Positions 1 to 8,190 of a stretch of 64,000 nucleotides of DNA are shown here, piece by piece. Within the stretch, counting starts at the first letter, position 1. Every line of letters starts with the position of its first letter. A program made the position numbers and the translations under genes. The DNA comes from Anoxybacteroides rupiense (GTDB lineage: Bacteria > Bacillota > Bacilli > Bacillales > Anoxybacillaceae): contig NZ_JACIDF010000002.1 in NCBI RefSeq assembly GCF_014196195.1, positions 62,001-126,000 on the forward strand, read 5' to 3'. Below the pieces are notes generated by a model that was given only the letters and a program-made list of their open reading frames with translations, did no database searches and was not told where the DNA came from.

Positions 1-451
1 ATGGGACCATGGCGATTCATGTGCTTGGAAAGTTATTCGGCTTTACGTCGGAACGGGCATGGCATCGCTTTGTCGTTGGAAACTTATTCATGGAAGAGTC
101 GTTCCCTGAACGTTCTCGATACAATCATCGATGCCGTTCGTTACGTTGGTCCATCAAATGGATTCGACATCGGCTAGCTAAACGTGGAAAACATCATGTG
201 CATGCTGTCGTGGACAGTTTACCAATCAAGTGGTGTCACTATGCACGCGCTTCACGGATCAAACGATTCCGAGAGGTGGCGGATATGGGGTACTGTGCTT
301 CCAAGAAGATGTTCTTCTACGGATTTAAGTTACACATCCAGATTACGGACCAGTCGCTTCCTATGGGATATGTGGTCACGGCTGCTTCGTATCATGATCG
401 AATCGTGGCAGAAGAAGGCATGACTCAACTTCCGCATCCTTACACGTTAGG

Positions 452-456
452 AGATA
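452..456. repeat. Target-site duplication of IS21, left copy
   Basis: AGATA directly abuts the TGTAAC terminus; the same five bases follow the other terminus at 2964-2968. Collapsing the two copies restores the IS982 transposase frame, which confirms the borders. Confidence 0.88.
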
Positions 457-492
457 TGTAACCGTCAAGTAAAATTGAACACTTTTTGATCA

Positions 493-1257
493 TTAATTTT
501 GAACAGTTTCATCATTAAAAATGGAAATTCTGTGCTTCATTCGATAGCTGTCTCCATTTAAATGAATCACTTCGGCACGATGGATGATTCTGTCTAATAC
601 AGCTGTGGTGATAGCCGGATCACCGAGTAATTCTCCCCACTCACTCGGCCCTTTATTGGATGTTAGGATAATCGACGATTGATTGTACAAGTCATTAATC
701 AAATGAAAGAATAAATTCGCTTCTCGTTGATCCATCGCTATAAACATTAAGTCGTCGATAATCACTAAGTTCGATTCCCTCAGTCGTTGAAGACGAATTT
801 GTGATTTCCGAGTAATTTCCTCCGTTTTTAACGCTTGAATCAACTCTCCCATCGTAATAAACGTCACTTTATACCCTTGATGAATCGCTTCAATCCCGAG
901 TCCAATCGCCAAATGGGTTTTTCCGACACCTGGCGGTCCTAACAGAATCAAATTAAAGAGTTGGTCTAACCATGAGAGTTCTCGCAATTGGTGAAATTGT
1001 CTTTTCGTCAGTGATGGCTGTTCTTGTAGTTGAAACTCATCTAACGTCTTGTAGTAGGGGAAAGACGCCCATTTCAAACGCCTCTCCCGTAATTTCTCCT
1101 CCCGACGATGTTGTTCATAACGTAACACATCGTATAAAAAACGTAGATATGTCACCTCATTCGTCTCTGCTTGTTTCACTAATATAGGCAGATGAGAAGC
1201 CGTTTCTGTCAAACGTAATACTCGTAATAACTCTTGTACATTCGTTAACTGGCTCAT
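493..1257 (-). CDS. istB: IS21-family helper ATPase IstB
   Basis: 254-residue AAA+ ATPase that assembles on target DNA and stimulates the IstA transposase. It shows a Walker A motif GPPGVGKT at about residues 107-114 and a Walker B-like LVIIDDL near 164-170, with the usual helical N-terminal domain. Length is normal for the family (about 250). The start overlaps the istA stop by four bases (ATGA arrangement), which implies translational coupling, as is usual in IS21 elements. No frameshift is seen. Confidence 0.92.
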   Translation of the reverse strand: MSQLTNVQELLRVLRLTETASHLPILVKQAETNEVTYLRFLYDVLRYEQHRREEKLRERRLKWASFPYYKTLDEFQLQEQPSLTKRQFHQLRELSWLDQLFNLILLGPPGVGKTHLAIGLGIEAIHQGYKVTFITMGELIQALKTEEITRKSQIRLQRLRESNLVIIDDLMFIAMDQREANLFFHLINDLYNQSSIILTSNKGPSEWGELLGDPAITTAVLDRIIHRAEVIHLNGDSYRMKHRISIFNDETVQN

Positions 1258-2840
1258 TTCGTTCTTCCCTCCAAAATCCCGATATATTCATTAACGTTTC
1301 TTACAGCTGGTTGTGCACAAAGGATAGAATGACTCTCCTCCTGCAATGATTGGATTCGGTTTACCTGAACGGCTTTGCCGGAAGTGTTCAATCGATGTTG
1401 CCGTTGTAAGTAACCGACCATATCTGTAAACTCTGAAGCACTATACAGCTGTAATTCGATGCACTTTTGTAGTGCTTGGCTGCAGAGGGACGTCGGAGAG
1501 TGAGCCAATTTTTTTTGAATGAGCTGCAATTGATCGCGTATATATCGCGGATAGGCTTTTCGTATGTGTTCTAGATATTCCTTTGCCACATCTGGTTGTT
1601 CAAACTGGTTGGCAACCCTTTTGATATAGGCATTGATGCCTTTCGTTCGATCTCGCAAATGGTTTCGGTTTTGAATCAGCTTTCCTTTGCCATGAGCGAT
1701 CGTGTGCTTTCCTAAGTATTCCCCTGTTTCAGAATCGTAGATGAAGAGCTCCTGTTCCCTTTGTATGACAATTTGTACTGTTTTTCCAAACGGCATATAG
1801 GTTCCGCACGGAACCGTATATCGATTCGATTTGTACAGAATCGTATTGTCCTTTCTAACCGTTCTTGTTATACTGTTTGTGAGGTTTGGGTTTTGGACGT
1901 AGGTCACGTCCACTGATAGAGAGATCGGTCGTAAGTGTTGTTTTTCGAGTTCAAACACGTCGACTGGTCTCTTTTTTGTTGTGTTATGAACTCTCCCATT
2001 ACCTGTTCGCCGTAACCATTCCCATCCTTGTTCATTCCACAGATCGAGATTCGTAAATATCCGATGTTTGGCAAAGTTGTGTTTGATAAATCCTATGACA
2101 TTCTCAATTTTCCCTTTGCTTTCCGGGTCTGCCTTTCGACATACATGAAGAGTGAGGTTGCGCTGTCTTCGATAGGCTTCAAACTCGGCGGTAAGAATGA
2201 GGTCCCCGGCATTTTCACTAACCACAATCAGGTTATCCTGATCATAAACAAGTTCGTTTGGGATTCCACCAAACCATTGGAACGCATTCTCATGAGCTTG
2301 AATGACATCTCTCGTTGTAAAAGGACGATCCAGCCACTCCATGTATTTATAACGGCAGTGCGAAAGCACAAAGGCGATAAAATATAAATCGATATCCTTG
2401 CCTTGTTGATGTTTTACTTTCACTTTTCCAAAATCGACTTGCGCTTGGTGACCCATTGGTGGATCTGGCACTGCTTGATATTGGCGAATCGAGGGTTCCT
2501 TTGGGATTTTCCATTCCTCTCGTAAACTACGTACATAACTCCGAACCGTACTTTCTCCCACGCAAAGGTCAGGATAACGTTCCTCTAACCAGTCTTGTAC
2601 CTGAGACGCTGATAAATCTGGATGCTTCTGAATCCAATGTAAAATAAGCTCTCGATAAGGGTCTAACTTTTTTCTTCGTTGCTTCGTAGAAGCTAACCAT
2701 GTTGTCATGTCCTCAGGTGAACGCTTTAAATAGTTATATAATGTCGTTCTGGATATCTTTAATTTTTTAGCGACGGATGTTTTACTAAACCCTTGTTTTA
2801 AAAGTTGATAAATTTCCATATACATTTCCCACTTATCCAC
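1254..2840 (-). CDS. istA: IS21-family transposase IstA
   Basis: 528-residue DDE-type transposase. The N-terminus has a resolvase-like helix-turn-helix (GFSKTSVAKKLKISRTTLYN, about 17-36), followed by a retroviral-integrase-type core. Candidate catalytic acids are D136 (QVDFGK), D200 or D202 (VYDQDN) and E246 (GKIENVIG). A C-terminal part follows that contacts IstB in characterised members. It is the first gene of the two-gene element and appears intact. Confidence 0.92.
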   Translation of the reverse strand: MDKWEMYMEIYQLLKQGFSKTSVAKKLKISRTTLYNYLKRSPEDMTTWLASTKQRRKKLDPYRELILHWIQKHPDLSASQVQDWLEERYPDLCVGESTVRSYVRSLREEWKIPKEPSIRQYQAVPDPPMGHQAQVDFGKVKVKHQQGKDIDLYFIAFVLSHCRYKYMEWLDRPFTTRDVIQAHENAFQWFGGIPNELVYDQDNLIVVSENAGDLILTAEFEAYRRQRNLTLHVCRKADPESKGKIENVIGFIKHNFAKHRIFTNLDLWNEQGWEWLRRTGNGRVHNTTKKRPVDVFELEKQHLRPISLSVDVTYVQNPNLTNSITRTVRKDNTILYKSNRYTVPCGTYMPFGKTVQIVIQREQELFIYDSETGEYLGKHTIAHGKGKLIQNRNHLRDRTKGINAYIKRVANQFEQPDVAKEYLEHIRKAYPRYIRDQLQLIQKKLAHSPTSLCSQALQKCIELQLYSASEFTDMVGYLQRQHRLNTSGKAVQVNRIQSLQEESHSILCAQPAVRNVNEYIGILEGRTK

Positions 2841-2963
2841 CTTTCAGTCCCTCCAACAGCTAGATAAAATCTCAACATCTATCATAGCTGTTAGGAGTAA
2901 AATTGGTAAATAAGTGTCCAATTTTATTGGGCGGAAACTGTCCACTTTATTTTAGCAGTTACA

Positions 2964-2968
2964 AGATA
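2964..2968. repeat. Target-site duplication of IS21, right copy
   Basis: AGATA immediately outside the right terminus; matches the left copy at 452-456. Confidence 0.88.
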
Positions 2969-3285
2969 AAGGATACGTCAGTCAACCATTACAAAAGAAG
3001 CTTCATCATGAATATGGGATTGCTTTTTGGACACCATTCCGCAAAAATCAACAGGTTTCTGGGAACAATGGATGCGTCGAAAACGAAAAATCGCGGAAAC
3101 CATCTTTTCTCCTTGTGGACGTATTTCGTCTCACTTCGATCCGTGCTCACAGCGTCGAAGGGGTTGAAACGGCATTAGACGATATTTTATTAGCTTACAC
3201 GCTTGTTTCTCTTGAGCTAGTTGAACAGTAGAGTCCAACTAGCTCAAGGGGTAACTTATATAAGTGCTAATGATTCGTCAATGAT

Positions 3286-5139
3286 TTATAGCTTTTTAAC
3301 AACTTGCACAAGCCCTGATTCTATCAAAACCTGATGTAATTTTTTTATTTTTATACAATGCTGATTCTTGTCTTTTCTAACACGTGAAAAAGTAAAGTCA
3401 ATTCTCTTTTTTGCTCTGGATATTGCTACGAAAAATGTGCAATTATCTTCGTTAGTTTGTGTATCGTAACTAAAAAATGCCTGATCCTCTAATCCTATAA
3501 AAAAAACAAATTCATACTCAAGTCCTTTGCTTTTATGAACTGTCATAATAGGTACGATATTTTTTCCCTCAAAATACTCTATGGCCTCTACCCAATCGTT
3601 ATTTAGTATGAATTCACTCCATAATAACTGGGCAGTTCGACTAATTAATTCCCTAAAATATTTTTCTTCGTTATACTGTTGATAGATAGTTTTTATCCTT
3701 TCGTATCCCCAAAAATCTACGATTTCATTCATTAATTTTAATAAGTCAGTTTCATCTTTTTGAACAGACAATCTTATTAACCTTTTCTTACAGTTTGATA
3801 TCAATGTATCTATTGAATTGTAAATTTTACCCATATTTTCAAACTGGTTATCATCATCTATTATGCCATCTAATAAAAGCGAAAATTCAGTTAGAAACAT
3901 CCATTTATCTGCATTACGTTCATTTGCTAAATATAAGACACTTAAAAGGAGTTTAACTATATCTTCCTTTAGTAACTCTTGAAACTCTCCTTCATCTCTT
4001 GAACGAATATCCAATTCATTCAATTTATCCTGAATTTTACATGTGTAACTAGCTAAACTCCGTTTCACAAGAATAACAATTTCACGTGGGTCAACATTAG
4101 ATTGAATTAAATTTTTTATTTCATTAGCTATTGTCTCTGCCTCTTGATCGCAATCATCAAAATAATACAAATTAGCCTCTCCATCCTGCATATCCCATTT
4201 GTCATTAGGTTGAATATGAATTTTTCCTTTATTAAGTAATGGATATAAAGATGTTTGAAGTTGAATTAATCTTGGAGCAGAACGATGATTCATTAAAAGT
4301 TCTTTTTCGACACTTTTAAAATCATCCTTAAAATCTTCAAATACATCTGTTTTTGCTCCTGCCCAAACCATAATTCTTTGCTTACTATCCCCTACAGCAA
4401 TAAGCTTAACTGAAGATTGTAAGAAACATGTCCTAACTAATTCATATTGGATAAATGTAGTGTCTTGAAATTCATCCAAAAACACATGACTATATGTAGC
4501 GTTTAATGCCCTTAAAATCAATGGATTTGTTCTAATTAAATACTCGGCTAATATCGAAATCATCGAAAACGTTACCTGAGACTTCCCTGTTTCATTATCA
4601 TTTAGTAAGTCATGCCACAAGTTTTTAAGTGTCTGGCTCTTATGAGGCAAAGATATCTCTTTCTTTATTGTTGCATGAATTCTTTCTTTTAGCTCCGATT
4701 TTTTTTTGCAATGAATCGCATCTGGGTAATGTTTAATAAATATCCTTTGTAATATCTCATTATTTGTAATTTCATAATTCCGTGAAGGTCTATATTCTTC
4801 TGGAATTGCTAACCGAAACCGATCAACAATAGACTTAGCAAAACTATCAAAAGTCATTGAATCAAATCTTTTGGAAAGCTCTTTTCCACAACGCCTTTCA
4901 ACTCTTTCAGCTAAATTAGACTTTGCATCTTTTTTAAAACTAATAGCTAAAATCTTCCTTGGATAGGGACATGTATTAGTTTGTAATAAATAACATGCTT
5001 TTTGTGCTAATAACTCGGTTTTGCCCGCACCCGGTCCAGCTACAACAAGCAAGTTTTTATTAGTCACAACAGCTTCTAACGCGGCATCTTCTAAGCATAC
5101 TCCTTCAGGTTTCCAATCAGAAGGACTTATAAACTTCAT
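3286..5139 (-). CDS. gajB: UvrD/PcrA-type helicase, Gabija GajB-like
   Basis: 617-residue superfamily 1 helicase, the probable second component of a Gabija-like anti-phage system. Walker A is GPGAGKT (about 35-41); later motifs include DEFQDT (motif II), a nearby GDSKQRI (motif III) and VHKSKGLEYE and AISRAKK in the C-terminal half (motifs V-VI). No separate nuclease domain is visible. It lies 15 bp downstream of the OLD nuclease gene on the same strand with an AGGGGGAA ribosome site, so the two form an operon. It is longer than the roughly 500-residue GajB first characterised in Bacillus cereus. A housekeeping PcrA or UvrD is unlikely because the sequence diverges and the partner gene is an OLD nuclease. 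Confidence 0.8.
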   Translation of the reverse strand: MKFISPSDWKPEGVCLEDAALEAVVTNKNLLVVAGPGAGKTELLAQKACYLLQTNTCPYPRKILAISFKKDAKSNLAERVERRCGKELSKRFDSMTFDSFAKSIVDRFRLAIPEEYRPSRNYEITNNEILQRIFIKHYPDAIHCKKKSELKERIHATIKKEISLPHKSQTLKNLWHDLLNDNETGKSQVTFSMISILAEYLIRTNPLILRALNATYSHVFLDEFQDTTFIQYELVRTCFLQSSVKLIAVGDSKQRIMVWAGAKTDVFEDFKDDFKSVEKELLMNHRSAPRLIQLQTSLYPLLNKGKIHIQPNDKWDMQDGEANLYYFDDCDQEAETIANEIKNLIQSNVDPREIVILVKRSLASYTCKIQDKLNELDIRSRDEGEFQELLKEDIVKLLLSVLYLANERNADKWMFLTEFSLLLDGIIDDDNQFENMGKIYNSIDTLISNCKKRLIRLSVQKDETDLLKLMNEIVDFWGYERIKTIYQQYNEEKYFRELISRTAQLLWSEFILNNDWVEAIEYFEGKNIVPIMTVHKSKGLEYEFVFFIGLEDQAFFSYDTQTNEDNCTFFVAISRAKKRIDFTFSRVRKDKNQHCIKIKKLHQVLIESGLVQVVKKL

Positions 5140-5154
5140 ATAAAAAAATTCCCC

Positions 5155-7185
5155 CTATCCCTCTATTTTTTTCACAATAGCATTTATGAAACGTTCTAAA
5201 GGCTCAGGTAATTGTAATTGGGAGAAATCTAATTTTTCAAGAGCCCTCATGTGAGTTACTGGTTTACTTTTGTATAAAAAAAAGTAGTTATACCAAATCA
5301 TTAGTTGTTTTTGAGCCTCGCTATAAGTTCTTCCGTCCCCCCCATTTTGTTTTAATGTCGCCTGAATGTAAGAAGTTAATCGTTCTTGATATTCTGAAGA
5401 ACTATAATCTTCATCGCTAAGGCTAGCTATTTTCTTAGTTACATTATTAATTTTTAATCTAGGTCCCTCGTTTTTATCTAAAGAGTCTATATATTCCTTA
5501 TAGTATTTTTCGAGCAACATGAAGTCTAGATCTAATGGATAGGAAAAATAAACGTTGTTATCTTCCAAAAAACTAATCCAAGGATTAACTACCTCATCCT
5601 TGTAACCTATCTTTTTTTCTATTTGTTCCAAATCATCTGAAAAATCCTCTATACCTTCAACGGTTGACAACTTTTCGTTTGAAAGTCCATTCTCAATTAA
5701 TTGTTCTATTGCATATTTAATTCTTCCCCATCCTCCACCCTGTCTTTCACGGTCAAAATCAAGAAGTGTTATATGTGGGATATCTAAATCTTTTAATAAC
5801 TTCCAAAAATGATTCACATGCCGTCCGCCAAGAGGAACAATTGATATACCTTGGACATCAATATCACGTCCCAAAGAAGTCAATATTTTCTTAATAACAT
5901 ACTCTTCACTATCACCTTCACCCAATATAACAAGTTTAGCGAAATACAACTCTGGATAGGCCTCTACTGCTCCTTTGACGTATTTAAAGCAGTCAGATTC
6001 TTTTTTAGGTAATTTTATTTCTTTTATTACAGATGATCGTCTCTTATTACATATCCTAAAATGACGAATGCTCTTACAGTCTACTCGTTTTATAATTGCT
6101 GGCGAGTGCGAGGTCAGAATGGTCTGAGCATTTTCTTTTGTAGAAATGTCAATTAGGTTTTTCATAACTTTTCCGAGCAAGTGAGGAGCAATATGATTTT
6201 CAGGTTCTTCGACTGCCACAATTGTTAAAACGGGTGGGATTATGTTAAAAGAGCGTTGATTAGCTCCTATTTCAGAGAGTGCTTGGTTTTCAATTTCCAA
6301 TAAAGTATTTACCAGCGACAAATAAAATAAAGATCGTAATCCATCCCCAAGTTCATTTACACTATAATCTCTTTCAGTTTCTGTAGGAAAAAATTTAAGC
6401 TCCACTCTTTTCAGAATCGTTTCCATGTCAGTACCATTAAATGTTAAAACAGCTTGATTATATCGGTTATCTCCATGATATTTGTTCCAGTATTGTTGTA
6501 TCGCTGATTTAAGAGTATTAATACCTGTTTCATTGTTGAAAAGCTTATCTAATTCAGCAGTCTTTTTCCTTATATCATCAACCGTTCTGTCTGCCCAGTT
6601 AACTCCATTTAAAATACGATACAGTATAGAGCCTGAAACATTTTTCAGTTGTTCATTTGGATCACGCAAGGCAGGAACATAAATACACTTAATATTTGAC
6701 AACATTGCTTTCGTAGCCCGTTTCTTATGTTGCTCTTCGATTTCACTGTCTTCCGATGCAGTAATAAAATAAATTTGGCTATCTATATTTCCTTCAAAAC
6801 TGTTTCCTCTTTCCCAAGTAGCTTCTAATCGAATTCGTATATAAGGAGGTTTACCAACATCCTCTACCACAAAGTTGTCAAAAAACGTTGGAGTGCTATA
6901 TGTTATAAACCCATGATTGTCTTGTAACTCCGGAAACTCAAACACCGCTTCAATATATAGTTCACATCTATCCATTTCATCTGGTTTTTTATCAAAAGGC
7001 AAATGAAAATCTGAGCGTTTCAATGAATTATTCCCTTCACCAAACAGCTTTAATAATGCATGAATAAGAGCTGTCTTCCCAGAACTATTGTTCCCAATAA
7101 AAGTAGTTAACTGATCAAAACGTACAACGGTTTCTTTATCTCCAAATGAACGGAAATTTTTCACCTTTAATTTTGTTAACTGCAT
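5155..7185 (-). CDS. gajA: OLD-family ATPase/TOPRIM nuclease, Gabija GajA-like
   Basis: 676-residue protein combining an ABC/SMC-type ATPase with a TOPRIM nuclease. The ATPase has Walker A GNNSSGKT (about 31-38), a signature-like LGDGLRS, and a Walker B with glutamates in VEEPENH; a switch histidine follows in TSHSPAI. The TOPRIM part shows GEGDSEE and the acidic DFDRE. In GajA such a protein nicks DNA when nucleotide pools fall during phage infection; this activity is inferred from family. The start at 7185 is preferred over an upstream in-frame start (7239) because GGGAGGGG lies eight bases before it and the N-terminus MQLTKLKVKNF begins the typical ATPase strand. Length exceeds the first described GajA (about 580). 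Confidence 0.8.
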   Translation of the reverse strand: MQLTKLKVKNFRSFGDKETVVRFDQLTTFIGNNSSGKTALIHALLKLFGEGNNSLKRSDFHLPFDKKPDEMDRCELYIEAVFEFPELQDNHGFITYSTPTFFDNFVVEDVGKPPYIRIRLEATWERGNSFEGNIDSQIYFITASEDSEIEEQHKKRATKAMLSNIKCIYVPALRDPNEQLKNVSGSILYRILNGVNWADRTVDDIRKKTAELDKLFNNETGINTLKSAIQQYWNKYHGDNRYNQAVLTFNGTDMETILKRVELKFFPTETERDYSVNELGDGLRSLFYLSLVNTLLEIENQALSEIGANQRSFNIIPPVLTIVAVEEPENHIAPHLLGKVMKNLIDISTKENAQTILTSHSPAIIKRVDCKSIRHFRICNKRRSSVIKEIKLPKKESDCFKYVKGAVEAYPELYFAKLVILGEGDSEEYVIKKILTSLGRDIDVQGISIVPLGGRHVNHFWKLLKDLDIPHITLLDFDRERQGGGWGRIKYAIEQLIENGLSNEKLSTVEGIEDFSDDLEQIEKKIGYKDEVVNPWISFLEDNNVYFSYPLDLDFMLLEKYYKEYIDSLDKNEGPRLKINNVTKKIASLSDEDYSSSEYQERLTSYIQATLKQNGGDGRTYSEAQKQLMIWYNYFFLYKSKPVTHMRALEKLDFSQLQLPEPLERFINAIVKKIEG

Positions 7186-7415
7186 CCAAAATCCCCTCCC
7201 AAAAGTAATAATTAAGCGTATGAAACCAACAAAAAACATTCGAAGAGTGATAAGTATCTTAACAACTTCTATCCATACACTTTAAATTCCTTAACTTCTT
7301 TCTCTTAGATGTTTCTGTACCTATATAGAAATATATCGTATGTTTATATAAAATAATGTCGATTTTTGTCATAAAACAAAAAAAGACAAAAGCTCTTCCG
7401 CTTCTGTCGTCTCAT

Positions 7416-8042
7416 TCATCGACTCACCGCTCGCAGCATAAATTTATTCACATTATTCTCCGGTCCTATGAACTCGATGCTGGTGCCGATGGCATTAAAG
7501 TGTTTGCGAGCAAAGTCGATTTTCGCTTGTTCTTCCGGACGTAAATTCGCTTCATGTTCCGTACCTTTTGTCTCAAGGACAAATACAGTTTTTCTTCACC
7601 ATCGTTATCGACGACGAGCGCCCAGTCCGGGTTGTAAGAGCCAATCGGCGTGTCGATTTTAAACCAGCCTGGCAGTTTGACGTATACTTTCACATTTTCG
7701 TCGTTTTCAAACCGCTGTGCGAAACTCGCTTCGATATCGGAATCGTAGACGACATGGTCAAACGGCGATTTTTCGCTACGAATGGCGTTGTCGTTTAAGT
7801 AAGCAGTTCTTCGTTTTGGAATAACTCCACTGCATAATAAGCATCGTTGCCGATTTTGTAATATTTCACACCTTCTTCAATAACAAGCGCATTTCGCGTT
7901 GAATGATTGTCGTCACTTCTTCCATAAATTTTTGTGGGTTGTTTTTGAAATCGTCCAAACGCTTGCAGCCGGTCAAAATTTCCACGATCGTCTTCCGCGT
8001 TAAGTTCGTGCGGTTTTGCAGCCGTGTAATGATATCCGACAT
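7416..8042 (-). pseudogene. Type III restriction enzyme Res subunit, C-terminal remnant
   Basis: Several frames of one decayed gene can be read consecutively on the minus strand: MSDIITRLQNRTN... from 8042, then ALVIEEGVKYYKIGND, then an aspartate-rich part with VVYDSDIEASF, then VKVYVKLPGWFKIDTPIG and NPDWALVV, then LETKGTEHEANL ending in a stop at 7416-7418. The NPDWA...ETKG pattern is the PD-(D/E)xK nuclease core of type III restriction subunits. At least two frameshifts separate the pieces and the helicase part and the Mod partner are absent. It is a relic of a third defence system lying between Gabija-like and BREX genes. Confidence 0.78.
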
Positions 8043-8129
8043 GCTAGGACATTACATGCTCTTTAACACACTCTCTGAAAATTATTCTACATAAATTATA
8101 TCGAAACCCTGATTCGGTAATATTTTTAA

Positions 8130-8172
8130 CACCAACTCATTCCTCTCCCCTCAGGTTTGGAAGGAGTTGGTG
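8130..8172. repeat. Inverted repeat after the BREX operon
   Basis: CACCAACTC at 8130-8138 pairs with GAGTTGGTG at 8164-8172, 19 bp beyond the brxH stop. There is no clear U-tract on either strand, so a role in termination is only possible. Confidence 0.4.
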
Positions 8173-8190
8173 CATTCATATCCTTCCATC

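Larger units (their letters stand above)
457..2963 (-). mobile_element. IS21-family insertion sequence (istA-istB)
   Basis: A complete 2507-bp element. The left end begins TGTAACCGTCAAGTAAAAT and the right end, read on the other strand, begins TGTAACTGCTAAAATAAAG, so both termini share TGTAAC and continue with related AAAATTG(G/A)ACACTT-like internal repeats that are typical transposase-binding sites of this family. It is flanked by the direct repeat AGATA (452-456 and 2964-2968). Both genes, istA and istB, look intact, so the element may still be active. Confidence 0.92.
1..3231 (+). pseudogene. IS982-family transposase, interrupted
   Basis: DDE transposase remnant in two pieces. The first (to 456) carries the first catalytic region (VVDSLPIK, then KMFFYGFKLH), typical of IS982. 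The second runs from 2969 to a TAG at 3229-3231. Besides the IS21 insertion it appears to carry two compensating frameshifts: the conserved segment FWEQWMRRKRK is readable in another frame between roughly 3054 and 3112, while flanking parts (GIAFWTPFRKN and ALDDILLAY) are in the original frame. The 5' end is outside the window. It should be non-functional. Confidence 0.75.
1..3252 (+). mobile_element. IS982-family element, inactive, split by IS21
   Basis: An IS982-type transposase reading frame runs in from the left window edge, stops at 456 and resumes at 2969, on either side of a complete IS21-family element. Removing the inserted element and one copy of its 5-bp duplication restores the frame exactly, giving GDKGYV across the junction, a motif typical of IS982 transposases. 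The right end at about 3252 is inferred from an ACCCCTTGAG-like terminus (reverse strand) just after the transposase stop. The left end lies outside the window. Confidence 0.75.

Noticed and set aside
3286-5139. Housekeeping PcrA/UvrD helicase
   Set aside because: Divergent sequence and operon with an OLD/TOPRIM nuclease favour the Gabija-like assignment.
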